DNA of 64,000 nt from Oscillospiraceae bacterium (GTDB lineage Bacteria; Bacillota; Clostridia; Oscillospirales; UBA929). Each line of letters begins with the position of its first letter. Positions within the stretch are counted from its first letter, which is position 1. Both the position numbers and the translations under genes were made by a program. Location: contig JAISCT010000017.1 of assembly GCA_031265355.1 (NCBI GenBank), positions 1-64,000 on the forward strand, in the 5' to 3' direction. The notes under the pieces were generated by a model. That model did not search any database. It was given only the letters and a program-made list of their open reading frames with translations, and had not been told where the DNA came from. Shown here piece by piece: positions 24,620 to 33,457 of this stretch.

Positions 24620-25792
24620 CTATTTTACAATTGTTTCTAAAAATGACTCGATGCGGTCCATCGCCTCCGTGAGCTGCCGCATGGAAGTGGCGTAGCAGCA
24701 GCGGACAAAACCGGAGCCTGAGTCGCCAAAGGCCTCGCCGGGCACGGTGGCCACTTTCTTTTCGCGCAGCAGCCGCTCGCAAAACGCGTCGGAGGTGAGT
24801 CCGGAGCCCCGGATGTCGGGGAAGACATAAAAAGCCCCCAGCGGTTCGAAACAGGGCAACCCCATGCCGCGCAGCCGGTCCAGGACAAAGCGGCGGCGGG
24901 TGTCGTACTCCTCGCGCATGGCTGTGATGTTTCCGTCTCCGTTTCGCAGTGCCTCGATGGCGGCGTACTGGCTGGTCGTGGGCGCGCTCATGATGGCGTA
25001 CTGGTGAATTTTGACCATCGTTTGGATGACGTTCTCCGGGCCGCAGGCATACCCCATGCGCCAGCCGGTCATGGCGTGCGACTTTGAAAGGCCGTTTATG
25101 ACCACCGTCCGCTCGTACATGTCGGGGATCTGCGCTAGCGAGACGTGCCGCACCCCGTAGGTGAGCTCGGCGTAGATCTCGTCGGAGAGCACCATGATCT
25201 CCGTGCCCCGCAGCACCTCGGCGACGGCTTCGAGGTCGGGCCATGCCATGATGCCGCCCGTCGGGTTGTTCGGGAACGGCAGCACGAGCAGACGAGTCTT
25301 CGGCGTGATGGCGCCGCGCAGCTGTGCGGCGGTCAGACGAAACTCATTTTCCGCCGTTGTCTCTATATAGACCGGCCGCGCCCCCACGAGGGTGGCGATG
25401 GGCCCGTAACAGACAAACGACGGCTGGGGAATCAGCACCTCGTCGCCCGGGTCCAGGACGGCGCGCATCAGCAAATCGATCCCCTCGCTGCCGCCCACCG
25501 TGACCAGCGTCTGGCGTGCGACCTCGTAGGAAAGACCGTAGTGCCGCCGCATGTAGCGGGCGATCTCCGTCCGCAACTCACTCAGGCCGGCATTTGGCGT
25601 GTACTTGGTAAACCCTTTTTCGAGGGAATAGATGCCCATGTCGCGCACGGGCCACGGCGTGACGAAATCCGGCTCCCCGATGCCGAGTGAGATGGCCTCC
25701 GGCATGGTCTCCAAGATGTCGAAGAATTTGCGGATGCCGGACGGTTTCAAGGCCATGGCCCGGTCGCCCATCTTCCACTGAAATCCGCTCAC
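24620..25792 (-). CDS. Fold-type I PLP-dependent aminotransferase (class I/II)
   Basis: A 390-residue protein. Family motifs: ISLGIGEPDFVTP near the N-terminus, KYTPNAGLSELR, PFPNNPTGG for substrate and PLP contact, SDEIYAEL (PLP ring Asp), NGLSKSHAMTGWRMGY with the Schiff-base Lys in SK, and the C-terminal Arg in GFVRCCYA. Substrate specificity cannot be assigned; relatives include aspartate and aromatic aminotransferases. Its ATG overlaps the stop of the Lrp-type regulator by 4 nt, so the two are translationally coupled and the regulator probably controls it. Confidence 0.95.
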   Translation of the reverse strand: MSGFQWKMGDRAMALKPSGIRKFFDILETMPEAISLGIGEPDFVTPWPVRDMGIYSLEKGFTKYTPNAGLSELRTEIARYMRRHYGLSYEVARQTLVTVGGSEGIDLLMRAVLDPGDEVLIPQPSFVCYGPIATLVGARPVYIETTAENEFRLTAAQLRGAITPKTRLLVLPFPNNPTGGIMAWPDLEAVAEVLRGTEIMVLSDEIYAELTYGVRHVSLAQIPDMYERTVVINGLSKSHAMTGWRMGYACGPENVIQTMVKIHQYAIMSAPTTSQYAAIEALRNGDGNITAMREEYDTRRRFVLDRLRGMGLPCFEPLGAFYVFPDIRGSGLTSDAFCERLLREKKVATVPGEAFGDSGSGFVRCCYATSMRQLTEAMDRIESFLETIVK

Positions 25793-26268
25793 AGCAGCCT
25801 CATCCTCTCCTGTTGTTCTTCGCGGTCCGCGAACACGGCACCCTGCTCCTTATATTTTCTCAGCAGAAAATGCGTGGCCGTGCCCGTGACCGCCTCCAGC
25901 GGCGCCAGCTTTTCCGCCACAAAAAGCGCCACCTCTTTCATTGTGCGGCCCGTAATCAGCACGGACAAATCGTACCCGCCCGACATGAGATAGAGGCTCT
26001 CCACCTCGTCATATTGGTAGATCCGCTCCGCCACGCGGTCGAAACCCTCGCCGCGCTGGGGGGTGGTTTTCACATCGATGAGCGCCGTCACGGTTTCGAT
26101 CCCGACCTTCTCCCAGTCGACGACGGCTTTGTAGCCCAAGATCACGCCTTTCTCCTCGTAATCGCGCACCGCCGCCGTCACCGCCTCGGCCGTGACGCCG
26201 AGCATGGCGGCAATTTGCGTATGGGTAAGCGCGCAGTCCTTGGCAAGCAGCCTGAGTATTTCTGTCAC
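25789..26268 (-). CDS. Lrp/AsnC-family transcriptional regulator
   Basis: A 159-residue protein. N-terminal helix-turn-helix (CALTHTQIAAMLGVTAEAV, residues 12-30), then the linker GVILGYKAVVDW and the RAM ligand-binding domain (ALIDVKTTPQ, YLMSGGYDLSVLITG), which binds amino acids in this family. GTG 26268 is used, 8 nt after GGAGG. A sigma-A promoter lies about 45 nt upstream. Forms a bicistron with the aminotransferase, suggesting local control of amino-acid metabolism. Confidence 0.93.
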   Translation of the reverse strand: MTEILRLLAKDCALTHTQIAAMLGVTAEAVTAAVRDYEEKGVILGYKAVVDWEKVGIETVTALIDVKTTPQRGEGFDRVAERIYQYDEVESLYLMSGGYDLSVLITGRTMKEVALFVAEKLAPLEAVTGTATHFLLRKYKEQGAVFADREEQQERMRLL

Positions 26269-26312
26269 ATGACACGCCTCCTACATGGTTCAGGTATCAA
26301 AAACTCTGTTCC

Positions 26313-26341
26313 ATTATATCCGGTACGGTCCTCTAAGTCAA
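26313..26341 (-). promoter_or_regulatory. Sigma-A promoter of the lrp-aminotransferase unit
   Basis: On the minus strand, -35 TTGACT (26336-26341) and -10 TATAAT (26313-26318) with a 17-nt spacer. The rest of 26342-26590 shows no gene; it is the divergent control region before the V/A-ATPase operon. Confidence 0.85.
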
Positions 26342-26590
26342 TGAGAAGCACCGGATTTCGCCGCTCCCGACCGGGCATTTTTGGGGAAAACCGTATGCTG
26401 CGTGAAAAACCGTCCCCCTTTGGCAGAATCGGGATAAAGGTCGCGGGGGGAACAAACGATACAAAGATAGAGGGCGACGGCCGCAGGCGCCGCACGCCCC
26501 CCGCCGGGAAACGCCCGCGGACAATATCAATCCTCACGAAAACTGTCAAAACAAACCCTTGTATCTTGTCAATGTTTTTTCCCTTTTACC

Positions 26591-26619
26591 CTGGCTTTTT
26601 GGAGCTCATATGTTATAAT
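26591..26619 (+). promoter_or_regulatory. Probable promoter of the V/A-ATPase operon
   Basis: A perfect -10 TATAAT at 26614-26619 with CTGGCT (poor -35) 17 nt upstream at 26591-26596. It lies 52 nt before the first start codon. The weak -35 suggests help from an activator or use of another upstream element; the assignment rests mainly on the -10 box. Confidence 0.55.
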
Positions 26620-26671
26620 GATTTCTGTTCGAAAACTCTGTCCGAAGACAGGGAAAGGGCGCGCTTGTTTT

Positions 26672-26992
26672 ATGGAATACATGGAACTCTTAAACAAGAT
26701 CATCGAAGCTGAGCAGCTCGCCCAGCAGATTGCCAGCGAGGCCAAGGCCAAGCGTGACCGGCTGCCGGATGACCTGCGCACACAGTGGGAGGAATTGCAC
26801 GCCAAATACCTTGAGCGCGCGGAGCGCCGAGTGGAAGCCGTGGCGGCCCAAGAATCGGTGCTGGCCGACGAGCAGATCGGGCAGCTCGACGCGGCGCTCT
26901 CCGCCGACCTCGCACAGGTAGACGCCTTCTTCCGCGAGCACCGCGAAGAGATGACGGGCCGCCTGTTCCAGCTGGTGATCGGCCAATGTTAG
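26672..26992 (+). CDS. V/A-type ATPase peripheral stalk subunit, G/H-like coiled coil
   Basis: A 106-residue, almost entirely helical, charged protein (MEYMELLNKIIEAEQLAQQI, then REEMTGRLFQLVIGQC at the end). Its size, AEQLAQQIASEAKAKRD-type sequence and place as first gene of the operon fit the G/H stalk subunit that pairs with subunit E. ATG 26672 was chosen at the start of the predicted helix; a second in-frame ATG is at 26681, and the nearest purine-rich site (AGGGAAAGGG) is rather far upstream. It overlaps the subunit C gene by 7 nt. Confidence 0.75.
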   Translation: MEYMELLNKIIEAEQLAQQIASEAKAKRDRLPDDLRTQWEELHAKYLERAERRVEAVAAQESVLADEQIGQLDAALSADLAQVDAFFREHREEMTGRLFQLVIGQC

Positions 26993-28032
26993 GGCAGCTC
27001 ATCGACTACAGCGCGGTGGCTACAAAGGTACGCGCCATGTACAGCCGGCGCCTGATGCCGGAGGATTATCTCAAGATCGCTTCCTTCAAACGGGTGTCGG
27101 AGGTTGTGGCCTACCTGCGAAACCACCCCGGCTGGCGCGGCGCGCTGTCCGGCAGCCAAGAGGAGACCCGTCGCAGTCCCCTCGAAGCCGCTCTGCGGCA
27201 TTATCTGCTGGAGGAGTCCCTCAGTATCCTGCACTATATCAGCCGGGAGGACCGCTTCCTCAGCAACAACCGTGTGCTGCTCACCGAGATGGAACAGATC
27301 ATGCTGTTTCTTCGCTATGCGCGTGCCGGGCGGGCCGACGAGTATCACTTCGACGCGCCGCCCTTCTTCGACCGCCACAGCCGCATCCATTACAGCATGC
27401 TCTCAAAGGCAGCCACCTATGAAGACATGCTGGCGGCCGTGCGGGAGACGAACTTCTACACGCCGCTGGCCCGCCTGCCGCTCACCGAGGAGGGGTTCCC
27501 CAACTACACCACGGTCGAGACAGTCATGCGCAGCCACTACTACCGCGCGCTCCTCGACATGATCGGCGCGCGGTACCACGGCAAGACGCTGGCGGTGCTG
27601 AATGAGTCGGTGGGCGTCGAGGTGGACATGATCAACATCATGACCCTCATGCGCGTGCGTCGGTACTTCTCTCACCAGCTCGGGGACGTGCTGTCCATGC
27701 TGATCCCGGCGCATTACAAACTCACGCCCGCCTTCATTCGGGAGATGTATACGGCCGCCACGGAGGAGGATGCGTGGGGACTTTTGTGTGCCTCGCCATA
27801 CGGCAAATTCTTTTCCTCTCACGTCTACACGCATATAGAGGAATATTATTATCAGTTCCTCTATGAATTCAATCGCCGCGCCCTGAGCGGCGCTTCGCCC
27901 TCCGTGTACACGCCGCTCGCCTATCTCAGCCTGCGGCAGGTAGAACTCAAAAACCTGATCAATGTCATCGAATGCGTGCGGTACGGCCTACAGCTCTCAC
28001 AGGCCCCCTCCGTGTTGTTCGGTGTGTCCTGA
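26986..28032 (+). CDS. ntpC: V/A-type ATP synthase subunit C (AC39/V0D family)
   Basis: A 348-residue protein of the vATP-synt_AC39 family, a funnel-shaped subunit linking the central stalk to the membrane rotor ring. It is helical with family-typical segments (YSAVATKVRAMYSRRLMPED near the start; VDMINIMTLMRVRRYF, the conserved D.N....RVRRYF core; REVELKNL-like RQVELKNLINVIE at the end). It overlaps the preceding gene by 7 nt. Confidence 0.92.
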   Translation: MLGQLIDYSAVATKVRAMYSRRLMPEDYLKIASFKRVSEVVAYLRNHPGWRGALSGSQEETRRSPLEAALRHYLLEESLSILHYISREDRFLSNNRVLLTEMEQIMLFLRYARAGRADEYHFDAPPFFDRHSRIHYSMLSKAATYEDMLAAVRETNFYTPLARLPLTEEGFPNYTTVETVMRSHYYRALLDMIGARYHGKTLAVLNESVGVEVDMINIMTLMRVRRYFSHQLGDVLSMLIPAHYKLTPAFIREMYTAATEEDAWGLLCASPYGKFFSSHVYTHIEEYYYQFLYEFNRRALSGASPSVYTPLAYLSLRQVELKNLINVIECVRYGLQLSQAPSVLFGVS

Positions 28033-28106
28033 CGCCGCCTCTCGCGCACGCGGCGCCGCGCGCCCTGTCCCCAATTCGAACGAGGTTTGGTTCAGAAGAT
28101 TGGTAT

Positions 28107-28126
28107 GAAAAAGAAATTTCTTTTTC
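28107..28126. repeat. Perfect 20-nt palindrome between subunits C and I
   Basis: GAAAAAGAAA followed immediately by its reverse complement TTTCTTTTTC, with no spacer, inside the 110-nt gap between the subunit C stop and the subunit I start. It ends 16 nt before the chosen GTG and just upstream of the purine-rich ribosome binding region. Confidence 0.7.
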
Positions 28127-28142
28127 TGGGGAAGTGAAGCTT

Positions 28143-30074
28143 GTGGCTGTTGTCCCGATGAAACTTGTGACCATCGCCGGACCGCTGAGTGAATTTGACT
28201 CGGTGGTGTATTCGTGCATTATTAATCAACAATTTCACCCGGAATCCACGACCAATGTGATCAAAAATATCAAGTTTTTGTATCCCTTCGAACAGCAGAA
28301 CCCCTATGCCGACCTGCTGCGGCAAGCAGAGTCTCTGGCGGACCGAATGGCGATCGAGCTCGCCTACCGTCCGTTTGAAAGCATGAATTTCAGCCCGGAC
28401 AAATCCTTCGTGTTCCTCAAAGACTTAGAGGCGCGCTACCAGACGCTGATCGACGAGCGTGCCGCCCTTACGCAGCGGATCACCGACAACGAGCGCATTC
28501 GCATGCAGCTCCAGCATATCACAGACGTAAACGTTCCCTTACAGGACTTTTTCACCGTGACCTACGTCAAATTCCGTTTCGGCCGGATGCCGCGCGAGAC
28601 TTACAACAATTTCATCGCCCATCTGATGGAGCGCAACGACCTGTTCTTCTTCCTCACGAGCCTCGAACGGGACTGGGTGTACGGCATGTACATGACCACG
28701 CGCGCCAATGCGGAAAAAGCGGACTCCTTGATGGGCTCCCTCCAATTTCAGCGCATCCGCATCTCCAGCCGCGTCCAAGGCACCGGCGAGGAAGCCTTCC
28801 GGGAGGTCACGATCGACACCGAGCGGGCGGAGTACCGTCTGGAGGAGATCAAAAGCGAGCTGCGGATTTTGGCGGATACGGAGAAGGAAAATTTCCTGCG
28901 CTGTTATTCTTACGCGCGCTTTATGAACGACAGCTTCAACATCCGCCGTTACGCCGCCCACACAGAGGAGAGTTTTTACCTCCTCGGCTGGGTACCGGAG
29001 CCGGATTACGCGGCCTTCAACGCGCAGTTTGAAAAGCAGCGTTCGCTCACCGTCGTTGTCGTGGCGGACGACCCCGACGCGGTGGTCGAGTACACCCCGC
29101 CCATCAAACTCAAAAACCCACGCATCTTCCGGCCGTTTGAGCCGTACCTCGCGATGTACGGTCTGCCATCCTACAACGAGATCGACCCGACGCCCCTAAT
29201 GGCCGTCCTCTACACACTGCTGTTTGGCATCATGTTCGGCGACGCGGGCCAGGGCGCGCTGCTGGTCGTCGCGGGGCTCCTCATGAAATTTGTCAAAAAG
29301 ATGTGGCTCGGGCCCATCGTCTGCTATGCAGGGGTCTCGTCTATCTTCTTCGGCCTCTTCGTCTACGGGAGTGTGTTCGGGTTCGAACACTGGCTGCCCG
29401 GCTTTAAAATTCTGGAGTCCGCCGAAAACAACCGGCTGGGGCTGCAAATGGCCATCTATCTGGGCGTCGCCTTGTTGACCGTCTCGTTCATCACGAACAT
29501 TGTAAATGGCATCCGACAAAAAAGTCCGCTCAAGATTCTGCTCGGGCCGAACGCGCTGGCCGGGCTCATCCTCTATCTCGCCATCCAGGCGATCGTCCTG
29601 CCCATCTTGGGCTTTGCGGAAAACCTCTTCCCCACGGGGCTGCTCGTCGGACTCGCCGCGCTTCCGCTCGTCCTCATTTTCCTGCGGGAACCGCTTGCGC
29701 ACCTCATCAAACATCGGTCGCTCTGGAAACCGCCGGGCGTCGTCGACTATGTGCTGGAGAACGTGTTTGAGCTCATCGAGATCCTGCTCTCCTATGTCAC
29801 AAACACCATCTCCTTCCTGCGCGTAGGCGCATACGCCATCAGCCACGCCTCGATGATGTCGGTCGTCTTTATGCTGGCCGGCGCCCACGACGGACAGGGC
29901 GGCAACCTCGTCGTCATCCTGCTGGGCAACCTCGTCGTCATGGGCATCGAAGGGCTCCTCGTCGGTATTCAAGTGTTGCGTCTCCACTTTTACGAGATCT
30001 TCAGCCGCTTCTACGCCGCCGAGGGCCGTCCGTACAGCCCGATCATCATCGATTATCACGCCCACCACAGCTGA
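28143..30074 (+). CDS. ntpI: V/A-type ATP synthase subunit I (membrane stator)
   Basis: A 643-residue protein (subunit a homologue). The N-terminal cytoplasmic half has alpha/beta and coiled-coil segments (residues 1-340). The C-terminal half has seven or eight transmembrane helices, starting near LMAVLYTLLFGIMFGDAGQG (a conserved family motif) and including FLRVGAYAISHASMM with the essential Arg that faces the rotor carboxylate. GTG 28143 gives the family-typical MAVVPMKLV start and has GGGGAAG upstream; ATG 28158 is the alternative. The open frame further upstream reads across the intergenic gap and was rejected. Confidence 0.95.
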   Translation: MAVVPMKLVTIAGPLSEFDSVVYSCIINQQFHPESTTNVIKNIKFLYPFEQQNPYADLLRQAESLADRMAIELAYRPFESMNFSPDKSFVFLKDLEARYQTLIDERAALTQRITDNERIRMQLQHITDVNVPLQDFFTVTYVKFRFGRMPRETYNNFIAHLMERNDLFFFLTSLERDWVYGMYMTTRANAEKADSLMGSLQFQRIRISSRVQGTGEEAFREVTIDTERAEYRLEEIKSELRILADTEKENFLRCYSYARFMNDSFNIRRYAAHTEESFYLLGWVPEPDYAAFNAQFEKQRSLTVVVVADDPDAVVEYTPPIKLKNPRIFRPFEPYLAMYGLPSYNEIDPTPLMAVLYTLLFGIMFGDAGQGALLVVAGLLMKFVKKMWLGPIVCYAGVSSIFFGLFVYGSVFGFEHWLPGFKILESAENNRLGLQMAIYLGVALLTVSFITNIVNGIRQKSPLKILLGPNALAGLILYLAIQAIVLPILGFAENLFPTGLLVGLAALPLVLIFLREPLAHLIKHRSLWKPPGVVDYVLENVFELIEILLSYVTNTISFLRVGAYAISHASMMSVVFMLAGAHDGQGGNLVVILLGNLVVMGIEGLLVGIQVLRLHFYEIFSRFYAAEGRPYSPIIIDYHAHHS

Positions 30075-30116
30075 TCCGTTTCCCAGCGCGACTTTATGAA
30101 TTTAGGAGGGTTTTCA

Positions 30117-30563
30117 ATGTTTCCAATGCAAATTGTGTCTGTGTCGGTCCTGGTCGCAATGATTGCGGTGTCCCTGTATCTCATCTACCGCCGCAAAGCG
30201 GCCGGCAAGCCGGTAAAACACGCTCTTGTGACGCACATCGTCTCCTTCTTTGCTATGAGCGTGCTCTTCGCGGCCTCCGGCATCGCAGGGCAGACGCTGG
30301 CCGCGGCCGTACCGGGCGCAGCGGAAACCGCCGCGCGGGCGCTGGACTCGCAGGCCGGCCTTGGCATGATCGCCGCGGCGCTGGCCGTGGGCGTCTCCGG
30401 CGTCGGCAGCGGCATCGCCGTGGCGGCCTCCGGCGCGGCGGCGCTCGGCGCTATCTCGGAAAACGACAAGACATTCGGCAAGGCGCTCATCTTCGTCGCC
30501 TTGGCGGAAGGCATCGCGCTGTATGGTCTGATCATCGCCTTCTCGATCCTGAACAAGTTCTGA
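30117..30563 (+). CDS. ntpK: V/A-type ATP synthase subunit K (rotor proteolipid) with extra N-terminal helix
   Basis: A 148-residue protein. The last about 70 residues are a two-helix c-type hairpin: GVSGVGSGIAVAASGAAALG, loop ISENDKTFGK, then LIFVALAEGIALYGL with the ion-binding Glu. In front are two more hydrophobic segments: IVSVSVLVAMIAVSLYLIY (residues 5-23) and VSFFAMSVLFAASGI. The Na+-ligand pattern (Gln in one helix, Ser/Thr after Glu) is not seen, so proton coupling is the more likely inference. ATG 30117 follows TAGGAGGG. Confidence 0.9.
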   Translation: MFPMQIVSVSVLVAMIAVSLYLIYRRKAAGKPVKHALVTHIVSFFAMSVLFAASGIAGQTLAAAVPGAAETAARALDSQAGLGMIAAALAVGVSGVGSGIAVAASGAAALGAISENDKTFGKALIFVALAEGIALYGLIIAFSILNKF

Positions 30564-30603
30564 GACCCGTTCGCGGGGCCGCCCGCCGAAAAGGAGATGC
30601 CGT

Positions 30604-30912
30604 ATGCGTTTCTTTGTGATAGCAGACAATTCCGACACCCTGACCGGGTTCCGTCTGGCCGGCATCGATGGGACACGCGCCTCCTCCACGGAGGAAATCA
30701 AAGAGGCCGTATCCAAAGTCATCGCAAATCCGGACATCGGCGTTTTGCTGATCACCGAAAAGCTGGCCCGCGAGATCCCGGACCTCATCTACGACCTCAA
30801 GCTCAAACTGACGAACACCCTGGTGGTGGAGATCCCGGACCGGCACGGCACCGGCCGCTCGGCCGATTCCATCACGCGCTACATCCGCGAGGCCATCGGC
30901 ATTCGGGTCTGA
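30604..30912 (+). CDS. ntpF: V/A-type ATP synthase subunit F
   Basis: A 102-residue protein matching subunit F, which with D forms the central rotor stalk. It has the Rossmann-like pattern MRFFVIADNSDTLTGFRLAG, GVLLITEKLARE and VVEIPDRHG typical of the family. AAAGGAG is located 10 nt upstream of the start. Order within the operon is K-F-E. Confidence 0.93.
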   Translation: MRFFVIADNSDTLTGFRLAGIDGTRASSTEEIKEAVSKVIANPDIGVLLITEKLAREIPDLIYDLKLKLTNTLVVEIPDRHGTGRSADSITRYIREAIGIRV

Positions 30913-30948
30913 GGCCCGCCGCGACGCCTGTATAAGAGGAGGATACCC

Positions 30949-31560
30949 ATGGCCAGTTTGGAGGAAAAGCTGGATCTCTTTACCAAAGCCATCACCTCGG
31001 ACGCCGAGGCCGACAGCCGGGCGATCCTGGAGGAGGTGCGCAGGGAACGCGAGAATTCCCTCTCCTCCGCCGAGAATGAGGCGCTGAACAACGCCTACCA
31101 ATACATCAAGAACAAAGTGGCCTCGCTCCACACGGAAAACGGTCGCCGCGTCTCCCGCAAGATGATGGAGTGCAAACGGACGCTCTACGCCCGCCGGGAG
31201 GAACTGTCCCGCGAGATCCTGCGGGACGTGACGGCGCACGTCATCGAGTACACGAAGACACCGGCCTACGCCGAGCAGCTGACGGCACTGATGATGGATG
31301 CGTTTTCCGTCTTTAAAGGTCTGCCCACGACGATCTCGCTGCGCGCCGAAGACGGAGCGCTCGTGCCGTTGCTCACCAAGGCGGCGGGGGGGCAGCCCGT
31401 CACATTTGAGCAGGGACACTTTCATCTGGGCGGGCTGATCGCCGAATGCCGCGAGCGGCAGCAACAGATCAACCAGACCTTCGACGCGAACCTTGAGGAG
31501 TGGAAGACACGCTTCTTTGTCGAGCTTAATATGCCCGCCGAGGAAATCCAGAGCGCCTGA
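30949..31560 (+). CDS. ntpE: V/A-type ATP synthase subunit E
   Basis: A 203-residue peripheral stalk subunit: a long N-terminal coiled coil (residues 1-105, rich in Glu, Arg, Ala) and a C-terminal globular domain ending with the strand GHFHLGGLIAECRERQQQIN (canonical GG.....G....N pattern partly kept). AAGAGGAGG precedes the ATG. It pairs with the G/H-like product encoded first in the operon. Confidence 0.88.
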   Translation: MASLEEKLDLFTKAITSDAEADSRAILEEVRRERENSLSSAENEALNNAYQYIKNKVASLHTENGRRVSRKMMECKRTLYARREELSREILRDVTAHVIEYTKTPAYAEQLTALMMDAFSVFKGLPTTISLRAEDGALVPLLTKAAGGQPVTFEQGHFHLGGLIAECRERQQQINQTFDANLEEWKTRFFVELNMPAEEIQSA

Positions 31561-31656
31561 CGCGGGCTCGGCGTTCCCCCGTTTTTTGCGGCAAACGCAG
31601 GGCGCGCGGCGTCCAAACACAAGACACCCAAACGCCCCTTGAAGGGAGATTGCAAT

Positions 31657-33438
31657 ATGCCCTATACGGTTTACGGCGTCAACGGCCCGGTGGTCACCGT
31701 GCGCGGCGGACGCGAATACAACATGATGGATACCGTATACGTCGGACATGAGCGCCTGGTAGGCGAAGTGGTCGGCCTGCGCGGGAAGGACATCATTGTC
31801 CAGGTATATGAAGACACCACCGGCCTCGCGCCGGGGCATCCCGTCGAGTCGACCGGCATGCCGATGTCGATCCAACTCGGTCCGGGCCTGGTCGGCAACA
31901 TCTTCGACGGCATCGCCCGGCCTCTGCGCGCCATTGAGTCCCGCACCGGCTTCTTCATGGGCCGCGGCATCAACGTGCCGTCGCTGGACGCCGACAAGAA
32001 GTGGGAGATCGAGATCAAGGTGGCCGCCGGCGACACGGTCTCGGGCGGCCAGGTGTTCGCCGAATGTCAGGAGACGGGTATCATCCGCCACCGTGCGATG
32101 GTACCGCCCGACGTATCCGGCGTCATCAAAACCGTGAAGCCCTCGGGCGCATATACGGTGATGGACGTCATCGCCGAGATCGAGACCGAGTCCGGCGCGC
32201 GCGTGCCGCTGACGCTGTCGCAGCAATGGCCCATCCGCCGGCCGCGGCCGGTGTCGCAGCGTCACGCCATCGACCGGCCGCTCATCACGGGCCAGCGCAT
32301 CATCGACACCCTTTTCCCCATCGCCAAGGGCGGCTGCGCCGCCATCCCGGGACCGTTCGGCGCCGGCAAAACCATCACACAGCACCAGCTCGCCAAGTGG
32401 TCGGACGCCGACATCATCGTCTATCTGGGTTGCGGCGAACGCGGCAACGAGATGACACAGGTGCTGGAGGAGTTTTCTGAGCTGACGGACCCGAAGTCGG
32501 GACGTCCGCTGATGGAGCGCACCGTGCTGATCGCAAACACTTCCAACATGCCGGTGGCCGCCCGCGAGGCGTCGATCTACACCGGCATGACGGTGGCCGA
32601 ATATTTTCGCGACATGGGCTACCATGTCGCCATCATGGCCGACTCGACGTCCCGCTGGGCGGAGGCGCTGCGCGAGATCGCCGGCCGCTTGGAGGAGATG
32701 CCCGCCGAGGAAGGCTTCCCCGCCTACCTGCCCTCCCGTCTCGCCGAGTTCTACGAACGCGCCGGGTACATGGTGACACTGGACGGCGGAGAGGGGTCCG
32801 TCACGGTCATCGGGGCCGTCAGTCCGCAGGGCGGCGACTTCTCCGAGCCGGTCACCCAGAACACAAAACGCTTCATCCGCTGTTTCTGGGCACTCGACCG
32901 ACAGCTCGCTTACGCGCGCCACTTTCCCGCCATCAACTGGATCACCTCTTATTCAGAATATACATCAGAGCTCACAGCCTGGTACGAGGAGCGCCTGGGC
33001 CGCAAATTCGCCGAGCAGCGCACGCGGGTGTCGCGGCTCTTGCAGGAGGAGTCCCAGCTAAACGAAATCGTCAAATTGATAGGCTCCGACATCCTGCCGG
33101 AGGACCAGAAGCTCGTCATCGAGGTCGCGCGCGTCGTGCGTCTCGGCTTCTTGCAGCAAAACGCCTACCACGACACGGACACTTACGTGCCCATCGAAAA
33201 ACAGATGGGGATGCTCGGCGTCATGCTGGAACTCTTTGACGAGGCGCGCACCCTCATCGAACGCAACATCCCGCTCTCTCAACTCGCGGCCACCGGCATC
33301 TTCGAGCGGCTCATCCGCATGAAGTACGACATGCCGAACGACAACCTCGACATGTTAAACGATTATGTGGCCGATATCCGCGCCTGCGTGTCCCGCGTGT
33401 TCATCGACAACAACATTGACCCGGGCGGCGAATCTTAA
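31657..33438 (+). CDS. ntpA: V/A-type ATP synthase catalytic subunit A
   Basis: A 593-residue catalytic ATPase. [15 protein letters not shown] opens the beta-barrel domain. The non-homologous insertion (about residues 110-180) typical of A subunits is present. Walker A GPFGAGKT lies near residue 234, followed by the catalytic region GCGERGNEM, and [15 protein letters not shown] is Walker B and downstream. ATG 31657 follows AAGGGAG at proper spacing; an upstream TTG at 31639 is less likely. A 96-nt gap separates it from subunit E. Confidence 0.98.
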   Translation: MPYTVYGVNGPVVTVRGGREYNMMDTVYVGHERLVGEVVGLRGKDIIVQVYEDTTGLAPGHPVESTGMPMSIQLGPGLVGNIFDGIARPLRAIESRTGFFMGRGINVPSLDADKKWEIEIKVAAGDTVSGGQVFAECQETGIIRHRAMVPPDVSGVIKTVKPSGAYTVMDVIAEIETESGARVPLTLSQQWPIRRPRPVSQRHAIDRPLITGQRIIDTLFPIAKGGCAAIPGPFGAGKTITQHQLAKWSDADIIVYLGCGERGNEMTQVLEEFSELTDPKSGRPLMERTVLIANTSNMPVAAREASIYTGMTVAEYFRDMGYHVAIMADSTSRWAEALREIAGRLEEMPAEEGFPAYLPSRLAEFYERAGYMVTLDGGEGSVTVIGAVSPQGGDFSEPVTQNTKRFIRCFWALDRQLAYARHFPAINWITSYSEYTSELTAWYEERLGRKFAEQRTRVSRLLQEESQLNEIVKLIGSDILPEDQKLVIEVARVVRLGFLQQNAYHDTDTYVPIEKQMGMLGVMLELFDEARTLIERNIPLSQLAATGIFERLIRMKYDMPNDNLDMLNDYVADIRACVSRVFIDNNIDPGGES

Positions 33439-33457
33439 CAGACGAGGTGGCTTTGTC

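Noticed and set aside
22854..24695. 613-residue plus-strand open frame
   Set aside because: Antisense to the SPFH and zinc-ribbon genes; Arg/Gly-rich low-complexity product typical of a shadow frame in GC-rich DNA.
27972..28142. N-terminal extension of ATPase subunit I
   Set aside because: Reads across the end of subunit C and the palindrome; family alignments by eye start at MAVVPMKLV and a ribosome site precedes that GTG.
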